This document shows positions 1 through 8,454 of a stretch of DNA of 64,000 nucleotides, piece by piece. The DNA is taken from the NCBI GenBank assembly GCA_027621915.1, contig JAQCAD010000012.1:21280-85279 (forward strand). Reading direction: 5' to 3'. The position numbers were made by a program, and so were the translations under genes. The stretch's first letter is position 1. Every line of letters begins with the position of its first letter. The notes beneath the pieces are model-generated. The model was not told where the DNA came from. It ran no database searches and was given only the letters and a program-made list of their open reading frames with translations. The stretch comes from Pseudomonadota bacterium. GTDB taxonomy: Bacteria; Pseudomonadota; Gammaproteobacteria; Steroidobacterales; Woeseiaceae.

Positions 1-572
1 AAAATTCACTGAACAAGATGGGTCATGCGATGCACGATCTTGACCCCGTTTTCGATCGATTTTCACGCACGCCTGCGCTCGCAGAGATCGCCAAACGCAT
101 CGGTTTCGATGATCCCGCCATCATTCAGTCCATGTATATCTTCAAGCCACCGAGAATCGGCGGAGAAGTGGTCTGCCACCAGGATTCCACTTACATCTAC
201 ACGGAACCGGAGTCCTGCGTCGGTTTCTGGTTCGCACTCGAAGATGCAACGATCGACAACGGTTGCATGCACTTCATCCCAGGCGGCCACCGCCTTCCCT
301 TGAAACAACGCAACCGTCGCGTTAGCGAGACGGAGCTGAGCACCGACGTGCTCGATGCGGAACCGTGGCCCGAGCATTTGAAATTACCCGCTGAAGCAAA
401 GGCCGGAACACTGGTCATATTCAATGGGCGTGCGCCGCACCTGAGTGGCCCGAATCGCTCTGACAAGTCACGCCATGCCTATACGCTGCATGTGATTGAC
501 CGGGCCTGCCACTACCCGCCAGAGAACTGGCTGCAACGCAGCCCGGATCTTCCGTTGCGCGGGTTCGTCTGA
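1..572 (+). CDS. Phytanoyl-CoA dioxygenase family protein (PHYHD1-like), 5'-truncated by window edge
   Basis: Fe(II)/2-oxoglutarate-dependent dioxygenase of the PhyH superfamily. The frame is open to the left edge: the codons before the ATG at 18 read NSLNK and continue into MGHAMHDLDPVF, which matches the family, so the real start lies outside the window. The iron-binding H-x-D is seen in CHQDSTYIY, the distal histidine in RAPHLSG, and an arginine for 2-oxoglutarate follows shortly after. The wording YTEPESCVGFW, EDATIDNGC, FIPGGHR and PENWLQ closely resembles animal PHYHD1. The gene ends 2 bp before thymidine phosphorylase, so the two are probably co-transcribed. The substrate is unknown. 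A nucleoside or sugar substrate is an inference from the operon only. Confidence 0.88.
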   Translation, partial: NSLNKMGHAMHDLDPVFDRFSRTPALAEIAKRIGFDDPAIIQSMYIFKPPRIGGEVVCHQDSTYIYTEPESCVGFWFALEDATIDNGCMHFIPGGHRLPLKQRNRRVSETELSTDVLDAEPWPEHLKLPAEAKAGTLVIFNGRAPHLSGPNRSDKSRHAYTLHVIDRACHYPPENWLQRSPDLPLRGFV

Positions 573-574
573 AC

Positions 575-1900
575 ATGTTGTTCACGGACATCATTCGAAA
601 GAAGCGTGACGGTGGAGAACTTTCAGCGGATGAGATTACATTTTTCGTAAACGGTCTCGCGGACGGCAGTATTCCGGCAGAGCAGGCGTCATCCCTTGCC
701 ATGGCCATTTTTCTCAATTCGATGACGGCCAGTGAGGCCGGCATGTTAACCATGGGCATGGCGGCTTCCGGCACGGTATTGCAGTGGCAGGGCGAAAATC
801 TGGATGGACCGGTTGTCGACAAACATTCGACCGGCGGTGTCGGTGACAAGGTGAGTTTCCTGCTTGCACCTATTGCTGCTGCCTGCGGCTGTTATGTGCC
901 GATGATTTCGGGCCGGGGACTCGGCCACACGGGCGGCACGGCCGACAAAGTCGAGTCGATTCCCGGCTACAACGCTACGCCTGACTTCTCGCTGTTTCGA
1001 AAAGTGGTGAAAGAAGTCGGTTGCGCCATCATCGGGCAGACAGCGGATCTGGCTCCGGCCGATCGGCGTTTTTATGCGATCAGGGATGTAACGGCGACGG
1101 TTGAATCTGTGCCGTTGATAACTGCTTCGATTCTGTCGAAGAAGATTGCTGCCGGCCTTGACGCGCTGGTCATGGACATCAAGGTTGGCACAGGCGCATT
1201 CATGCCTTCGATGGATCAGGCTCAGGAACTCGCCCGCAGCATCATTGATACAGCGGCTGCGGCAAACCTGAAAACACACGCGATCATTACGGACATGAAT
1301 GAATGTCTTGGCGAGACTGCCGGCAACGCGCTCGAGATTGCCGAGTCGATGGCCTACCTCCGGGATGACCACCGGGAATCGAGGCTGGACGAAGTCGTCA
1401 TGGCGCTGACGTCGGAGATGCTGATTGTCACCGGCCTGGAGACCAGCCGCGACAAAGCCAGGCAGAAAACAAACGATGCAGTCACTTCCGGCGGAGCCGC
1501 CGAAGTATTCTCGAAGATGGTGCACGCACTCGGTGGTCCGGTTAATTTTGTCGACACGTATGAAAAGCATTTGCCGCGAGCGAGGCTCGAAATTCCAGTG
1601 TTTTCAGCCAGGGACGGGTTTCTGTCGGCCGTCGATGCCTTTGCGATAGGAAACGCGATCATTGAACTTGGGGGTGGCAGACGAACACTCGACGCCGCGT
1701 TGGATTTATCAGTAGGCCTGAGTGGTGTGGCGCCAATCGGTAGCCACGTAAGCAAGGAGCGCCCGCTGGCGATCATTCATGCTGCGAATACGGCGAGCGC
1801 CGAAATTTCGGCCGCAATGATCCGCGCTGCCTGTTCTGTGTCTGATGTGTTACCTGATTCCCGGCCAGTGATTTACGAGAAATTGTCGGGTCACGCCTGA
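575..1900 (+). CDS. deoA: Thymidine phosphorylase
   Basis: Cytoplasmic phosphorolysis of thymidine and deoxyuridine to base and 2-deoxyribose-1-phosphate. The 441 aa length equals that of E. coli DeoA (about 440). The phosphate-binding signature KHSTGGVGDK is at residues about 83-92, followed by SGRGLGHTGGTADK and the SIPGY segment typical of the family. DIKVGTGAFM is also present. The ATG lies 2 bp after the stop of the dioxygenase gene, which argues for translational coupling. The product feeds the deoxyribose branch (deoC at 23866), and thymine feeds the reductive pyrimidine operon on the other strand. Pyrimidine-nucleoside phosphorylase (pdp) is the alternative name, but the length and alignment favour DeoA. 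Confidence 0.95.
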   Translation: MLFTDIIRKKRDGGELSADEITFFVNGLADGSIPAEQASSLAMAIFLNSMTASEAGMLTMGMAASGTVLQWQGENLDGPVVDKHSTGGVGDKVSFLLAPIAAACGCYVPMISGRGLGHTGGTADKVESIPGYNATPDFSLFRKVVKEVGCAIIGQTADLAPADRRFYAIRDVTATVESVPLITASILSKKIAAGLDALVMDIKVGTGAFMPSMDQAQELARSIIDTAAAANLKTHAIITDMNECLGETAGNALEIAESMAYLRDDHRESRLDEVVMALTSEMLIVTGLETSRDKARQKTNDAVTSGGAAEVFSKMVHALGGPVNFVDTYEKHLPRARLEIPVFSARDGFLSAVDAFAIGNAIIELGGGRRTLDAALDLSVGLSGVAPIGSHVSKERPLAIIHAANTASAEISAAMIRAACSVSDVLPDSRPVIYEKLSGHA

Positions 1901-1953
1901 GCTTTACGGTAAGCTAGAGAAGCCGCTCAAGAATAAAAATAAAGGGGTAGTCC

Positions 1954-3180
1954 ATGTCGGGCAATTTCATTGGCATTGTTGGCATCATCGTCATACTGGG
2001 AATAGCGGTCGCGTTTTCGAGTAACCGCAAGGCGATCAATTACCGCGTAGTCGGCGCGGCCCTGGCGCTGCAAATCGCCATCGCTGCATTCGTTCTTTAC
2101 TTCGATGCCGGCAGGGCGGCGATCGATACACTCAGCACGGGTGTACTTGCTGTCATCGGATTCTCCAAGGCTGGTATCAGCATGGTTTTTGGCCCGCTGG
2201 CTGATACTGACGTTGTAGGCTTCAGTTTCGCGATCAATGTACTGCCGATCATCATCTTTTTCTCGGCGCTGATGTCAGTGATGTATCACCTGCGGATCAT
2301 GGAATGGGTCGTGAAACTCGTTGGCGGCGCATTGCACAAAATCATAGGCACCGGAGCCGTTGAGTCCATGAACGCGGCCGCCAACATATTCGTTGGTCAG
2401 ACGGAAGCGCCATTGGTCGTTCGGCCGTACTTGAAAAACCTCACCGAGGCGCAGATGTTCGCCGTCATGGTTTCCGGTCTCGCGTCGATCGCCGGAACGG
2501 TACTGGCCGGTTATGTACTGATGGGTGCCGAACTCAAATATCTGCTCGCCGCGGCTTTCATGGCAGCTCCCGGCGGCTTGCTGATGGCAAAAATAGTTAT
2601 GCCGGATGACAAGGTTATCCACGCTGGTGAACACGACAAGCTCGTGATGGAACCCAGCCAGCACAAGAACGTCATCCTCGCAGCAGCGTCCGGTACGACC
2701 GATGGCCTGCGGCTGGCAGCAAACATTGGCGCCATGCTGATTGCATTCGTCGCGCTGATCGCATTGTTCAACGGACTGGTTGGCGGCTTGTTCAGTCTCG
2801 TGGGAATTGACGGAGTCACGCTGCAGTCCATTCTCGGCAAAATATTTCAGCCGCTGATGTACCTCTTGAGCGTGCCATGGGAAGAAGCAGAAGCAGCCGG
2901 CGCCTTGTTCGGCGAGAAGCTGATACTGAATGAATTCGTCGCATTTTCGAACCTCAACGACTACCTCGCCGGAATGAGTCCGCGCACGGTAGCGGTAGCA
3001 ACTTTCTCGCTCTGTGGTTTTGCCAACCTCTCGTCCATCGCGATTTTGCTGGGTGGTCTTGGCGTGCTGGTGCCTGAAAAACGGGACCTGATCGGCCAGC
3101 TTGGTTTGAAAGCCGTACTTGCCGCGTCGCTGTCGAACCTGATGAGTGCAGCGCTCGCAGGGCTATTGCTGACTTTCTAG
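1954..3180 (+). CDS. nupC: Concentrative nucleoside transporter (NupC/CNT family)
   Basis: Inner-membrane nucleoside symporter (H+ or Na+ driven). The 408 aa product is nearly all hydrophobic with about nine membrane segments. CNT hallmarks visible are GQTEAPLVVRPYL, the following MFAVMVSGLASIAG, and near the C-terminus NEFVAFSNL and LCGFANLSSIAI. A strong ribosome binding site (AAAGGGG) precedes the ATG. It lies between thymidine phosphorylase and nucleoside hydrolase, so it most likely imports the nucleosides that these enzymes cleave. Cation and nucleoside preference cannot be read from the sequence with certainty. Confidence 0.95.
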   Translation: MSGNFIGIVGIIVILGIAVAFSSNRKAINYRVVGAALALQIAIAAFVLYFDAGRAAIDTLSTGVLAVIGFSKAGISMVFGPLADTDVVGFSFAINVLPIIIFFSALMSVMYHLRIMEWVVKLVGGALHKIIGTGAVESMNAAANIFVGQTEAPLVVRPYLKNLTEAQMFAVMVSGLASIAGTVLAGYVLMGAELKYLLAAAFMAAPGGLLMAKIVMPDDKVIHAGEHDKLVMEPSQHKNVILAAASGTTDGLRLAANIGAMLIAFVALIALFNGLVGGLFSLVGIDGVTLQSILGKIFQPLMYLLSVPWEEAEAAGALFGEKLILNEFVAFSNLNDYLAGMSPRTVAVATFSLCGFANLSSIAILLGGLGVLVPEKRDLIGQLGLKAVLAASLSNLMSAALAGLLLTF

Positions 3181-3192
3181 CGCAGGATTCGA

Positions 3193-4137
3193 ATGCGTTC
3201 AATTATCATTGACTGCGATCCCGGTCAGGACGACGCGATCGCATTGTTGCTCGCGATGTCCTCGCCGGATGAACTCAAAATTCTTGGCATCACCGCGGTT
3301 GCCGGAAATGTGCCGCTCGAGCTGACCGAGCGAAACGCCCGGCTCATGTGTGATATTGCAGGTCGAACTGACATCCCCGTATTCGCGGGATGCGCGCAAC
3401 CCCTGCGTCGAAAACTGCGGACGGCCGAGAATGTGCATGGCAGGACGGGCATCGATGGCGCGGACATTGTTGAACCGAAACAGCTGCTTGAAGCACAGCA
3501 TGGCGTTGATTTTATCGTTGATGCGTTGCTCGCCGCCGAAGACGACTCAATCACACTGGTGCCAACCGGGCCGTTGACGAACATAGCGATGGCTATTGAG
3601 AAAAAACCGTCGATCCTGAGAAAAATAAATGAGATTGTCCTGATGGGGGGTGCGATGCGAGAAGGCGGGAATTCCACGCCTTCAGCCGAGTTCAACATCC
3701 TTGTTGACCCGCAGGCAGCCGACATTGTTTTTTGCTGTGGGAGGCCGACAACCGTGATGGGTTTGGACGTGACTCATCAAGTCCTGGCGACGCCGGAACG
3801 TCGTGACCGAATTCGGCGAATTGATAACAATGCCGGTCGTGCAACAGCCGGTATGCTGGATTTTTTCAACCGCCATGACACGGCGAAGTATGGTTCGCCC
3901 GGTGCGCCGTTACATGATCCATGCACTGTCGCGTACCTGCTTAAACCTGAGCTCTTCGAGGGCAAACATTGCAACCTGGCGGTCGAAACAGAATCCGAAT
4001 TGACGATGGGGCATACAGCGGTGGATTTCTGGCATGTCACGGACCGGCCAAGAAATGTTCTGTGGATGCACGCGGTTGATGCGGACGGATTCTATGCATT
4101 GCTGATCGATCGCCTGAGTCGATACGAAAATGCCTAG
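3193..4137 (+). CDS. Inosine/uridine-preferring nucleoside hydrolase (IUNH family)
   Basis: Hydrolyses the N-glycosidic bond of ribonucleosides, giving ribose and base in the cytoplasm. The 314 aa length is normal for the family. The N-terminal calcium-binding signature DCDPGQDDAIA (residues about 6-16) is intact. The conserved LVPTGPLTN, MGGA and the second aspartate-containing segment HDPCT are also present. The start at 3193 has AGGA upstream. The 3' end overlaps the ribokinase start by 8 bp, so free ribose can be phosphorylated straight away. Family members differ (RihA, RihB, RihC types), and base specificity cannot be assigned here. Confidence 0.93.
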   Translation: MRSIIIDCDPGQDDAIALLLAMSSPDELKILGITAVAGNVPLELTERNARLMCDIAGRTDIPVFAGCAQPLRRKLRTAENVHGRTGIDGADIVEPKQLLEAQHGVDFIVDALLAAEDDSITLVPTGPLTNIAMAIEKKPSILRKINEIVLMGGAMREGGNSTPSAEFNILVDPQAADIVFCCGRPTTVMGLDVTHQVLATPERRDRIRRIDNNAGRATAGMLDFFNRHDTAKYGSPGAPLHDPCTVAYLLKPELFEGKHCNLAVETESELTMGHTAVDFWHVTDRPRNVLWMHAVDADGFYALLIDRLSRYENA

Positions 4138-4999
4138 TCGGCGTTTCATCGTCGTGGTCGGGTCGGTGAACCTAGATATCGTTGCCTCGGTGGCGAATCT
4201 GCCGGTCGCGGGAGAGACGGTTACTGGCGCAAGCCTCAGCCGCTTTCCGGGCGGCAAGGGTGCGAATCAGGCGCTCGCCGCCAAAAGGCTTGGGGCGAAT
4301 GTTGCTCTCGTGGCGCGAGTGGGGAATGACGCGAATGCCGATGAGGCGATTGCGCTGCTCCTGGCGGGTGACGTGGACCTGTCAGCATGTGAAAGGGACG
4401 CGTCCGCGCCGACCGGAGTGGCGCTCATAACGGTTTCATCGTGCGGGGAGAACCAGATTGTCGTAGCGCCGGGCGCGAACCGCGAGTTGCACGCGAACAT
4501 GATCGTGCTGCCTGAAGCTGATGCGATGATTTGCCAGCTGGAAGTGCCGGTCGAAACGCTTTGCCATGCGGTCGAATCTTTTTCGGGTTTTATCAGCGTG
4601 AATCTGGCACCGGCACTCGACGTTCCGGACACGCTCATCAGCTGCGCGAACCTTGTTGTCGTCAACGAAACGGAAGCGGAGTTTTACGGTCGAAAACTCG
4701 AGGTCTGCACGGGTTTGCTGGCGACGACGTTTGGCGCGGAAGGTGCTGTACTCACGAAGGCGGGTGTAGAGGTCGCGCGTTCGAAACCGGCAGTGATCGT
4801 GGCGGTGGATACAACCGGGGCAGGGGATACTTTTACTGCCGCGCTGACGCTTGGGATCATCGAAGGAATGGAACTACAGCATGCGCTGGATTTCGCCTGT
4901 GCCGCAGGAGCGATCGCCGCAACGAGGGCGGGCGCGCAACCATCATTGCCCTATCGCCAGGAGGTAGACGCGATGCTGAATTGGAAATACGGTGGCTAA
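4130..4999 (+). CDS. rbsK: Ribokinase (PfkB family)
   Basis: ATP-dependent phosphorylation of ribose (or deoxyribose) in the cytoplasm. It is 289 aa, slightly shorter than E. coli RbsK. The PfkB signature 1 region is SRFPGGKGANQALAAKRLG (residues about 37-55). Signature 2, with the catalytic aspartate, is VDTTGAGDTFTAAL. The N-terminal VVVGSVNLDIV is typical of ribokinase. The ATG lies inside the end of the nucleoside hydrolase gene, and its own stop overlaps the GTG start of the next gene, so all three are coupled. The context fits ribose released by the hydrolase. A deoxyribokinase role is possible. Confidence 0.9.
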   Translation: MPSRRFIVVVGSVNLDIVASVANLPVAGETVTGASLSRFPGGKGANQALAAKRLGANVALVARVGNDANADEAIALLLAGDVDLSACERDASAPTGVALITVSSCGENQIVVAPGANRELHANMIVLPEADAMICQLEVPVETLCHAVESFSGFISVNLAPALDVPDTLISCANLVVVNETEAEFYGRKLEVCTGLLATTFGAEGAVLTKAGVEVARSKPAVIVAVDTTGAGDTFTAALTLGIIEGMELQHALDFACAAGAIAATRAGAQPSLPYRQEVDAMLNWKYGG

Positions 5000-5657
5000 C
5001 GCCGCGCCTGCGAGGTACTCAGCGGCAGAGGAAGCTGTGCACGCGGCGAGTCACGCCGTCGGCGCAATCCTGGGAATCGTTGCGCTCGTCTGGATGCTCA
5101 ACATCTCCATCGATGCGGGTGATCCGTGGAGAATTGTCGCGAGCAGTGTGTATGGATTCAGCATGATCGCATTGTTCGGCGCCTCGACGCTGTACCACGG
5201 GCTTCACGCTTCGCCGCGAGCGCATCTGTTCAAGATGATTGATCACTGCGCGATCTATTTGCTCATCGCCGGTACCACGACACCATTCCTGCTGGTGGCG
5301 ATGCAGACTGAGATCCGCTGGTGGCTGTTTGTTGCGATATGGTCACTGGCTGCCCTGGGCATTGCCTCCAAGATCTGGCTTGGACACCGCTACCCGAAAT
5401 TGTCATTGTCCAGCTACCTTTTGATGGGCTGGCTGATGATTATTGCGGTGCCGCAACTACTGGATGCAATCGGCAGAGACGGCCTGGTCTGGCTGGTGGC
5501 GGGCGGCGTCAGTTACACGGTGGGCGCAGCCTTTTACATGGCGAAACGAATGTACCTGCACCACGCCATCTGGCATCTCTTTGTGCTGGGTGGCGCAGCC
5601 TGCCACTTTATGGCTGTGATCGGGTATGTGCTTCCGGCCCGAAGTCCGGCGTTGTAA
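4992..5657 (+). CDS. trhA: Hemolysin III / PAQR-type seven-TM membrane protein (TrhA-like)
   Basis: Integral membrane protein of 221 aa with about seven helices. The family motifs are HAASHAVGAILG near the N-terminus, STLYHGLH, KMIDHCAIYLLIAGTTTP and, at the end, AIWHLFVLGGAACHF, which carries the conserved histidines of the presumed metal-dependent hydrolase site. The start is a GTG overlapping the ribokinase stop by 8 bp. Bacterial TrhA proteins are linked to membrane-lipid homeostasis. A toxin function is not implied. Its place at the end of a nucleoside operon is unexplained and may be only positional. Confidence 0.88.
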   Translation: MANAAPARYSAAEEAVHAASHAVGAILGIVALVWMLNISIDAGDPWRIVASSVYGFSMIALFGASTLYHGLHASPRAHLFKMIDHCAIYLLIAGTTTPFLLVAMQTEIRWWLFVAIWSLAALGIASKIWLGHRYPKLSLSSYLLMGWLMIIAVPQLLDAIGRDGLVWLVAGGVSYTVGAAFYMAKRMYLHHAIWHLFVLGGAACHFMAVIGYVLPARSPAL

Positions 5658-5663
5658 CGATAG

Positions 5664-6653
5664 TTACTGGCTGCGGTAAGCGGTCGGACCCTGCGTGAGG
5701 AATGGTAACTCCTCGTCCGCTATACGCAGCAACTCAGTCACAATTTCAGTCCGGTTTGGCTGGATGTGCCGACCGTCGGTGTAACGCAGTCGTTTGGGAT
5801 CGCGCGCCGCGTCGAACAATAGTTCTGACTGGCCGGCGGGAGTTCGCTCGTCCTCGCGGGCGCCGATGATCAGCACCGGTCGTGGCGAGATCGAAGCGAT
5901 ATGCTCACCGGCATCGAGAATCGGGCCGTACGCTAACCAGTAAAGAACGGTTGCCAACGGAGCGTGCAGGAGCCTGGTGTTCATTCGCCGCGCGATCTGG
6001 GTTTCGATCCACAATCGGTTGTCCGCAGCGCCATGGATAAGCATTACACCTGTAATACGTTCGTCCCGTGCAGCGGCAGCAACGGCAAACGGTACGCCCA
6101 GGCTGGCGCCGACAATAATCATTCGATTTTCGTCAACCCAGGATTGTTCGAGCGACCAGTCGAGAATCAATGAAACGGCCGGCGTAGTATCCAGGAATGC
6201 TTGTCGAGCCAGTGGGATGGTTCTCGCAATAGCTATCGTACCCTTCGGCCTGTCCGGGCCATCGTATGGATAGTCCACACCGACAACCGCACGATGGCCG
6301 ACATGACCAAACAGTTCCACCGCATCGCTTCCGGTACGGTGCCCGCCAAGTATTATCAATACAGGTAGGGTTCCATCCGATGTTTCGTTGCGGATTACGC
6401 GCAAAGAAACCCGAAGACCTGAATCAGATGTCAGCCGGACCGATTCCGATAGTTGCCCGAAATTTGTGCCTGTCCTTTCAGTGGCGACCGTCTGAATCGC
6501 ACCATGCCGCTCATTGAACCAAACATTTCTCGGCAGACCGGATTCCCAACGCAACCACACAAGAGAAAGCGAAATTGGCACTACGACAAGGAGTACAAGA
6601 TATTTCAGTCCCGAGCGTACTCTTAAGATCAATTTTTTCTCAAGCTCCGACAC
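5664..6653 (-). CDS. Membrane-anchored alpha/beta hydrolase (dienelactone hydrolase/acyl peptidase-like)
   Basis: Predicted serine hydrolase of 329 aa. A single N-terminal hydrophobic segment (residues about 15-35) suggests export with a membrane anchor. The nucleophile elbow is GASLG (in IIVGASLGVPFA). An acidic residue in the DERTP region and a histidine in DGRHIQP probably complete the triad. An oxyanion-type segment ILGGHRTGSD is also present. Translation starts from GTG at 6653. It lies 77 bp downstream of the cytidine deaminase gene on the same strand and is the last gene of the pyrimidine operon; its end faces the hemolysin III gene. Substrate is unknown. Confidence 0.75.
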   Translation of the reverse strand: MSELEKKLILRVRSGLKYLVLLVVVPISLSLVWLRWESGLPRNVWFNERHGAIQTVATERTGTNFGQLSESVRLTSDSGLRVSLRVIRNETSDGTLPVLIILGGHRTGSDAVELFGHVGHRAVVGVDYPYDGPDRPKGTIAIARTIPLARQAFLDTTPAVSLILDWSLEQSWVDENRMIIVGASLGVPFAVAAAARDERITGVMLIHGAADNRLWIETQIARRMNTRLLHAPLATVLYWLAYGPILDAGEHIASISPRPVLIIGAREDERTPAGQSELLFDAARDPKRLRYTDGRHIQPNRTEIVTELLRIADEELPFLTQGPTAYRSQ

Positions 6654-6730
6654 ACAGATACCACTGTCCTGATGAGCACGTCCGGCGCTATCGTTGGATC
6701 GCCATTTGCGTGACAGCCGGTATCCGGAAA

Positions 6731-7153
6731 CTAGCGGAGCTGAAAACCCGCAGGCAGCAATTCGCTTATCGAGTAGCTAACAGTCTTCAGGTTTTCGCCG
6801 ATCAAAATGATCCGTGTATTCTCGTCAGCGAATTCGTGAATGCGTTGCCGGCAACCGCCGCACGGCGTGCACGCTTCAATCTCAGTTGCTCCGCCGATCG
6901 CTGCGATGGCAACAATTCTTTTTCCGCCCGCTGTCACCATCGCTCCGATGGCATTTGCCTCTGCACAAAAACCTTCCGGGAACGCGGCGTTTTCGACGTT
7001 GCAACCAATGTGTAATGCGCCGGTTTCGTCGATGAGCGCGGCGCCGACATGGTAGCCCGAATACGGTGCATAGGCATTCGCACGAACTTTCTTCGCCGCG
7101 GCCACGAGCTGTTTCTCAGCGCCGGGCATTACAGTTAAACCCATTTCAGGCAT
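6731..7153 (-). CDS. cdd: Cytidine deaminase
   Basis: Zinc enzyme converting cytidine and deoxycytidine to (deoxy)uridine and ammonia. The 140 aa length fits the small tetrameric class. The zinc and catalytic residues are visible in CNVENAAFPEGFCAEANA (C-A-E) and CTPCGGCRQ (C-x-x-C). The N-terminal YSGYHVGAAL is the substrate-binding segment. The ATG overlaps the end of preA by 8 bp. It channels cytosine nucleosides into the uracil route handled by the upstream genes of this operon. Confidence 0.95.
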   Translation of the reverse strand: MPEMGLTVMPGAEKQLVAAAKKVRANAYAPYSGYHVGAALIDETGALHIGCNVENAAFPEGFCAEANAIGAMVTAGGKRIVAIAAIGGATEIEACTPCGGCRQRIHEFADENTRIILIGENLKTVSYSISELLPAGFQLR

Positions 7154-8447
7154 CCTTTCTCATCGGATTATTCGGGTGCGTCGTCCAGTCGGCATGTCCC
7201 TTGTTTATCGCCAGTCCGGTTCGCGGGTCGATGCCGCTCGATACGGGCAACATCGTAATACAGCTGTCGACAGGACAAACGCTGACGCAAAGATTACAAC
7301 CAACGCATTCTGCGTCGATCACCTCGAAACGTCGCTCGCCATTGACGGTATGGGTTATCGCCTGATGCGACGTGTCCTCACACACCACGTGGCAGCGGCC
7401 GCATTTGATGCAGAGATCCTGATCGATAACCGCTTTTTCGACGTAATTCAGGTTGAGATATTGCCAGTCCGTTACGCTGGGCACCGCTTTGCCAACCAGT
7501 TCGCTTACCGATGACATCCCTTTGTCATCGAGAAATCTCGACAGGCCATCAGTCAGGTCGTCAATAATCTTGAAACCGTAGACCATCGCCGCAGTGCACA
7601 CCTGAACGTTTGAGGCACCCAAAGCGAAAAAATCGACCGCGTCGCGCCAGTCGTGGATGCCGCCGATACCGGAAATCGGCATACCCGAGGTTTCTTTCGT
7701 ACGCGCGATCTCCGCGACCATATGCAATGCGATGGGTTTCACGGCCTGGCCGCAGTAGCCGCCATGCGAGCCCATGCCGTCAGTGCTGGGATACATCGTG
7801 AGTGTGTCGTAGTTGACTCGCATGATTGAGTTAACGGTGTTGATCAGCGATACGGCGTCGGCGCCTCCGGCGCGGGCGGCCTTCGCCGGCGGCAGAATGT
7901 TGGTGACGTTCGGCGTGAGCTTGACGATGACTGGAGTCGTCGCGTATTTCTTGCACCACTCCGTCGCCATTTGAATGTACTCAGGCACCTGTCCGACGGC
8001 GGCACCCATACCCCTTTCGGACATGCCATGCGGGCAGCCGAAATTCAGCTCGAAGCCGTCTGCTCCGGTGTCCTCGATCATCGGTACGTAATTCGCCCAG
8101 GTCGCCTCGTTCATCGGCAACATAACCGACACGAAAATCGCGCGATCCGGCCAGTCTTTCTTGATCTGTCGAATTTCGTCGAGGTTGGTCTTAAGCGGCC
8201 GGTCGGTAATCAGTTCGATGTTGTTAAATCCGATTACGCGACGCTCGTTGCTGTGTAGTGCGCTGTAACGAGGACCGCTGACATTGACGATCGGCGGATC
8301 CTCCCCGAGCGTTTTCCAGACAGCGCCGCCCCAGCCGGCCTCGAAGGCGCGATTGACGTTGTAGGCCTTGTCAGTGGGTGGTGCTGACGCAAGCCAGAAC
8401 GGGTTGGGTGTTTTTACGCCAAGAAATTCAGTTGTCAGGTCAGCCAC
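7146..8447 (-). CDS. preA: NAD-dependent dihydropyrimidine dehydrogenase, PreA subunit
   Basis: Catalytic FMN subunit that reduces uracil and thymine to the 5,6-dihydro bases. The N-terminal part is a dihydroorotate-dehydrogenase-like barrel, with FWLASAPPTD, GWGGAVWKT, GADGFELNFGCPHG and the glycine-rich SGIGGI. Two C-terminal [4Fe-4S] ferredoxin motifs follow: CIKCGRCHVVC and CVGCNLCVSVC. I chose the GTG at 8447, giving a start at ADLTTEFLG like other PreA proteins (433 aa). The frame is open 19 codons further upstream, but that part lies inside preT and looks non-coding. The gap to preT is 7 bp, and the end overlaps cdd. Confidence 0.95.
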   Translation of the reverse strand: MADLTTEFLGVKTPNPFWLASAPPTDKAYNVNRAFEAGWGGAVWKTLGEDPPIVNVSGPRYSALHSNERRVIGFNNIELITDRPLKTNLDEIRQIKKDWPDRAIFVSVMLPMNEATWANYVPMIEDTGADGFELNFGCPHGMSERGMGAAVGQVPEYIQMATEWCKKYATTPVIVKLTPNVTNILPPAKAARAGGADAVSLINTVNSIMRVNYDTLTMYPSTDGMGSHGGYCGQAVKPIALHMVAEIARTKETSGMPISGIGGIHDWRDAVDFFALGASNVQVCTAAMVYGFKIIDDLTDGLSRFLDDKGMSSVSELVGKAVPSVTDWQYLNLNYVEKAVIDQDLCIKCGRCHVVCEDTSHQAITHTVNGERRFEVIDAECVGCNLCVSVCPVDSCITMLPVSSGIDPRTGLAINKGHADWTTHPNNPMRKDA

Positions 8448-8454
8448 TGTTGAC

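Noticed and set aside
746..1570. Minus-strand open frame of 274 codons opposite thymidine phosphorylase
   Set aside because: Shadow of deoA; rich in Arg/His, no recognisable motif.
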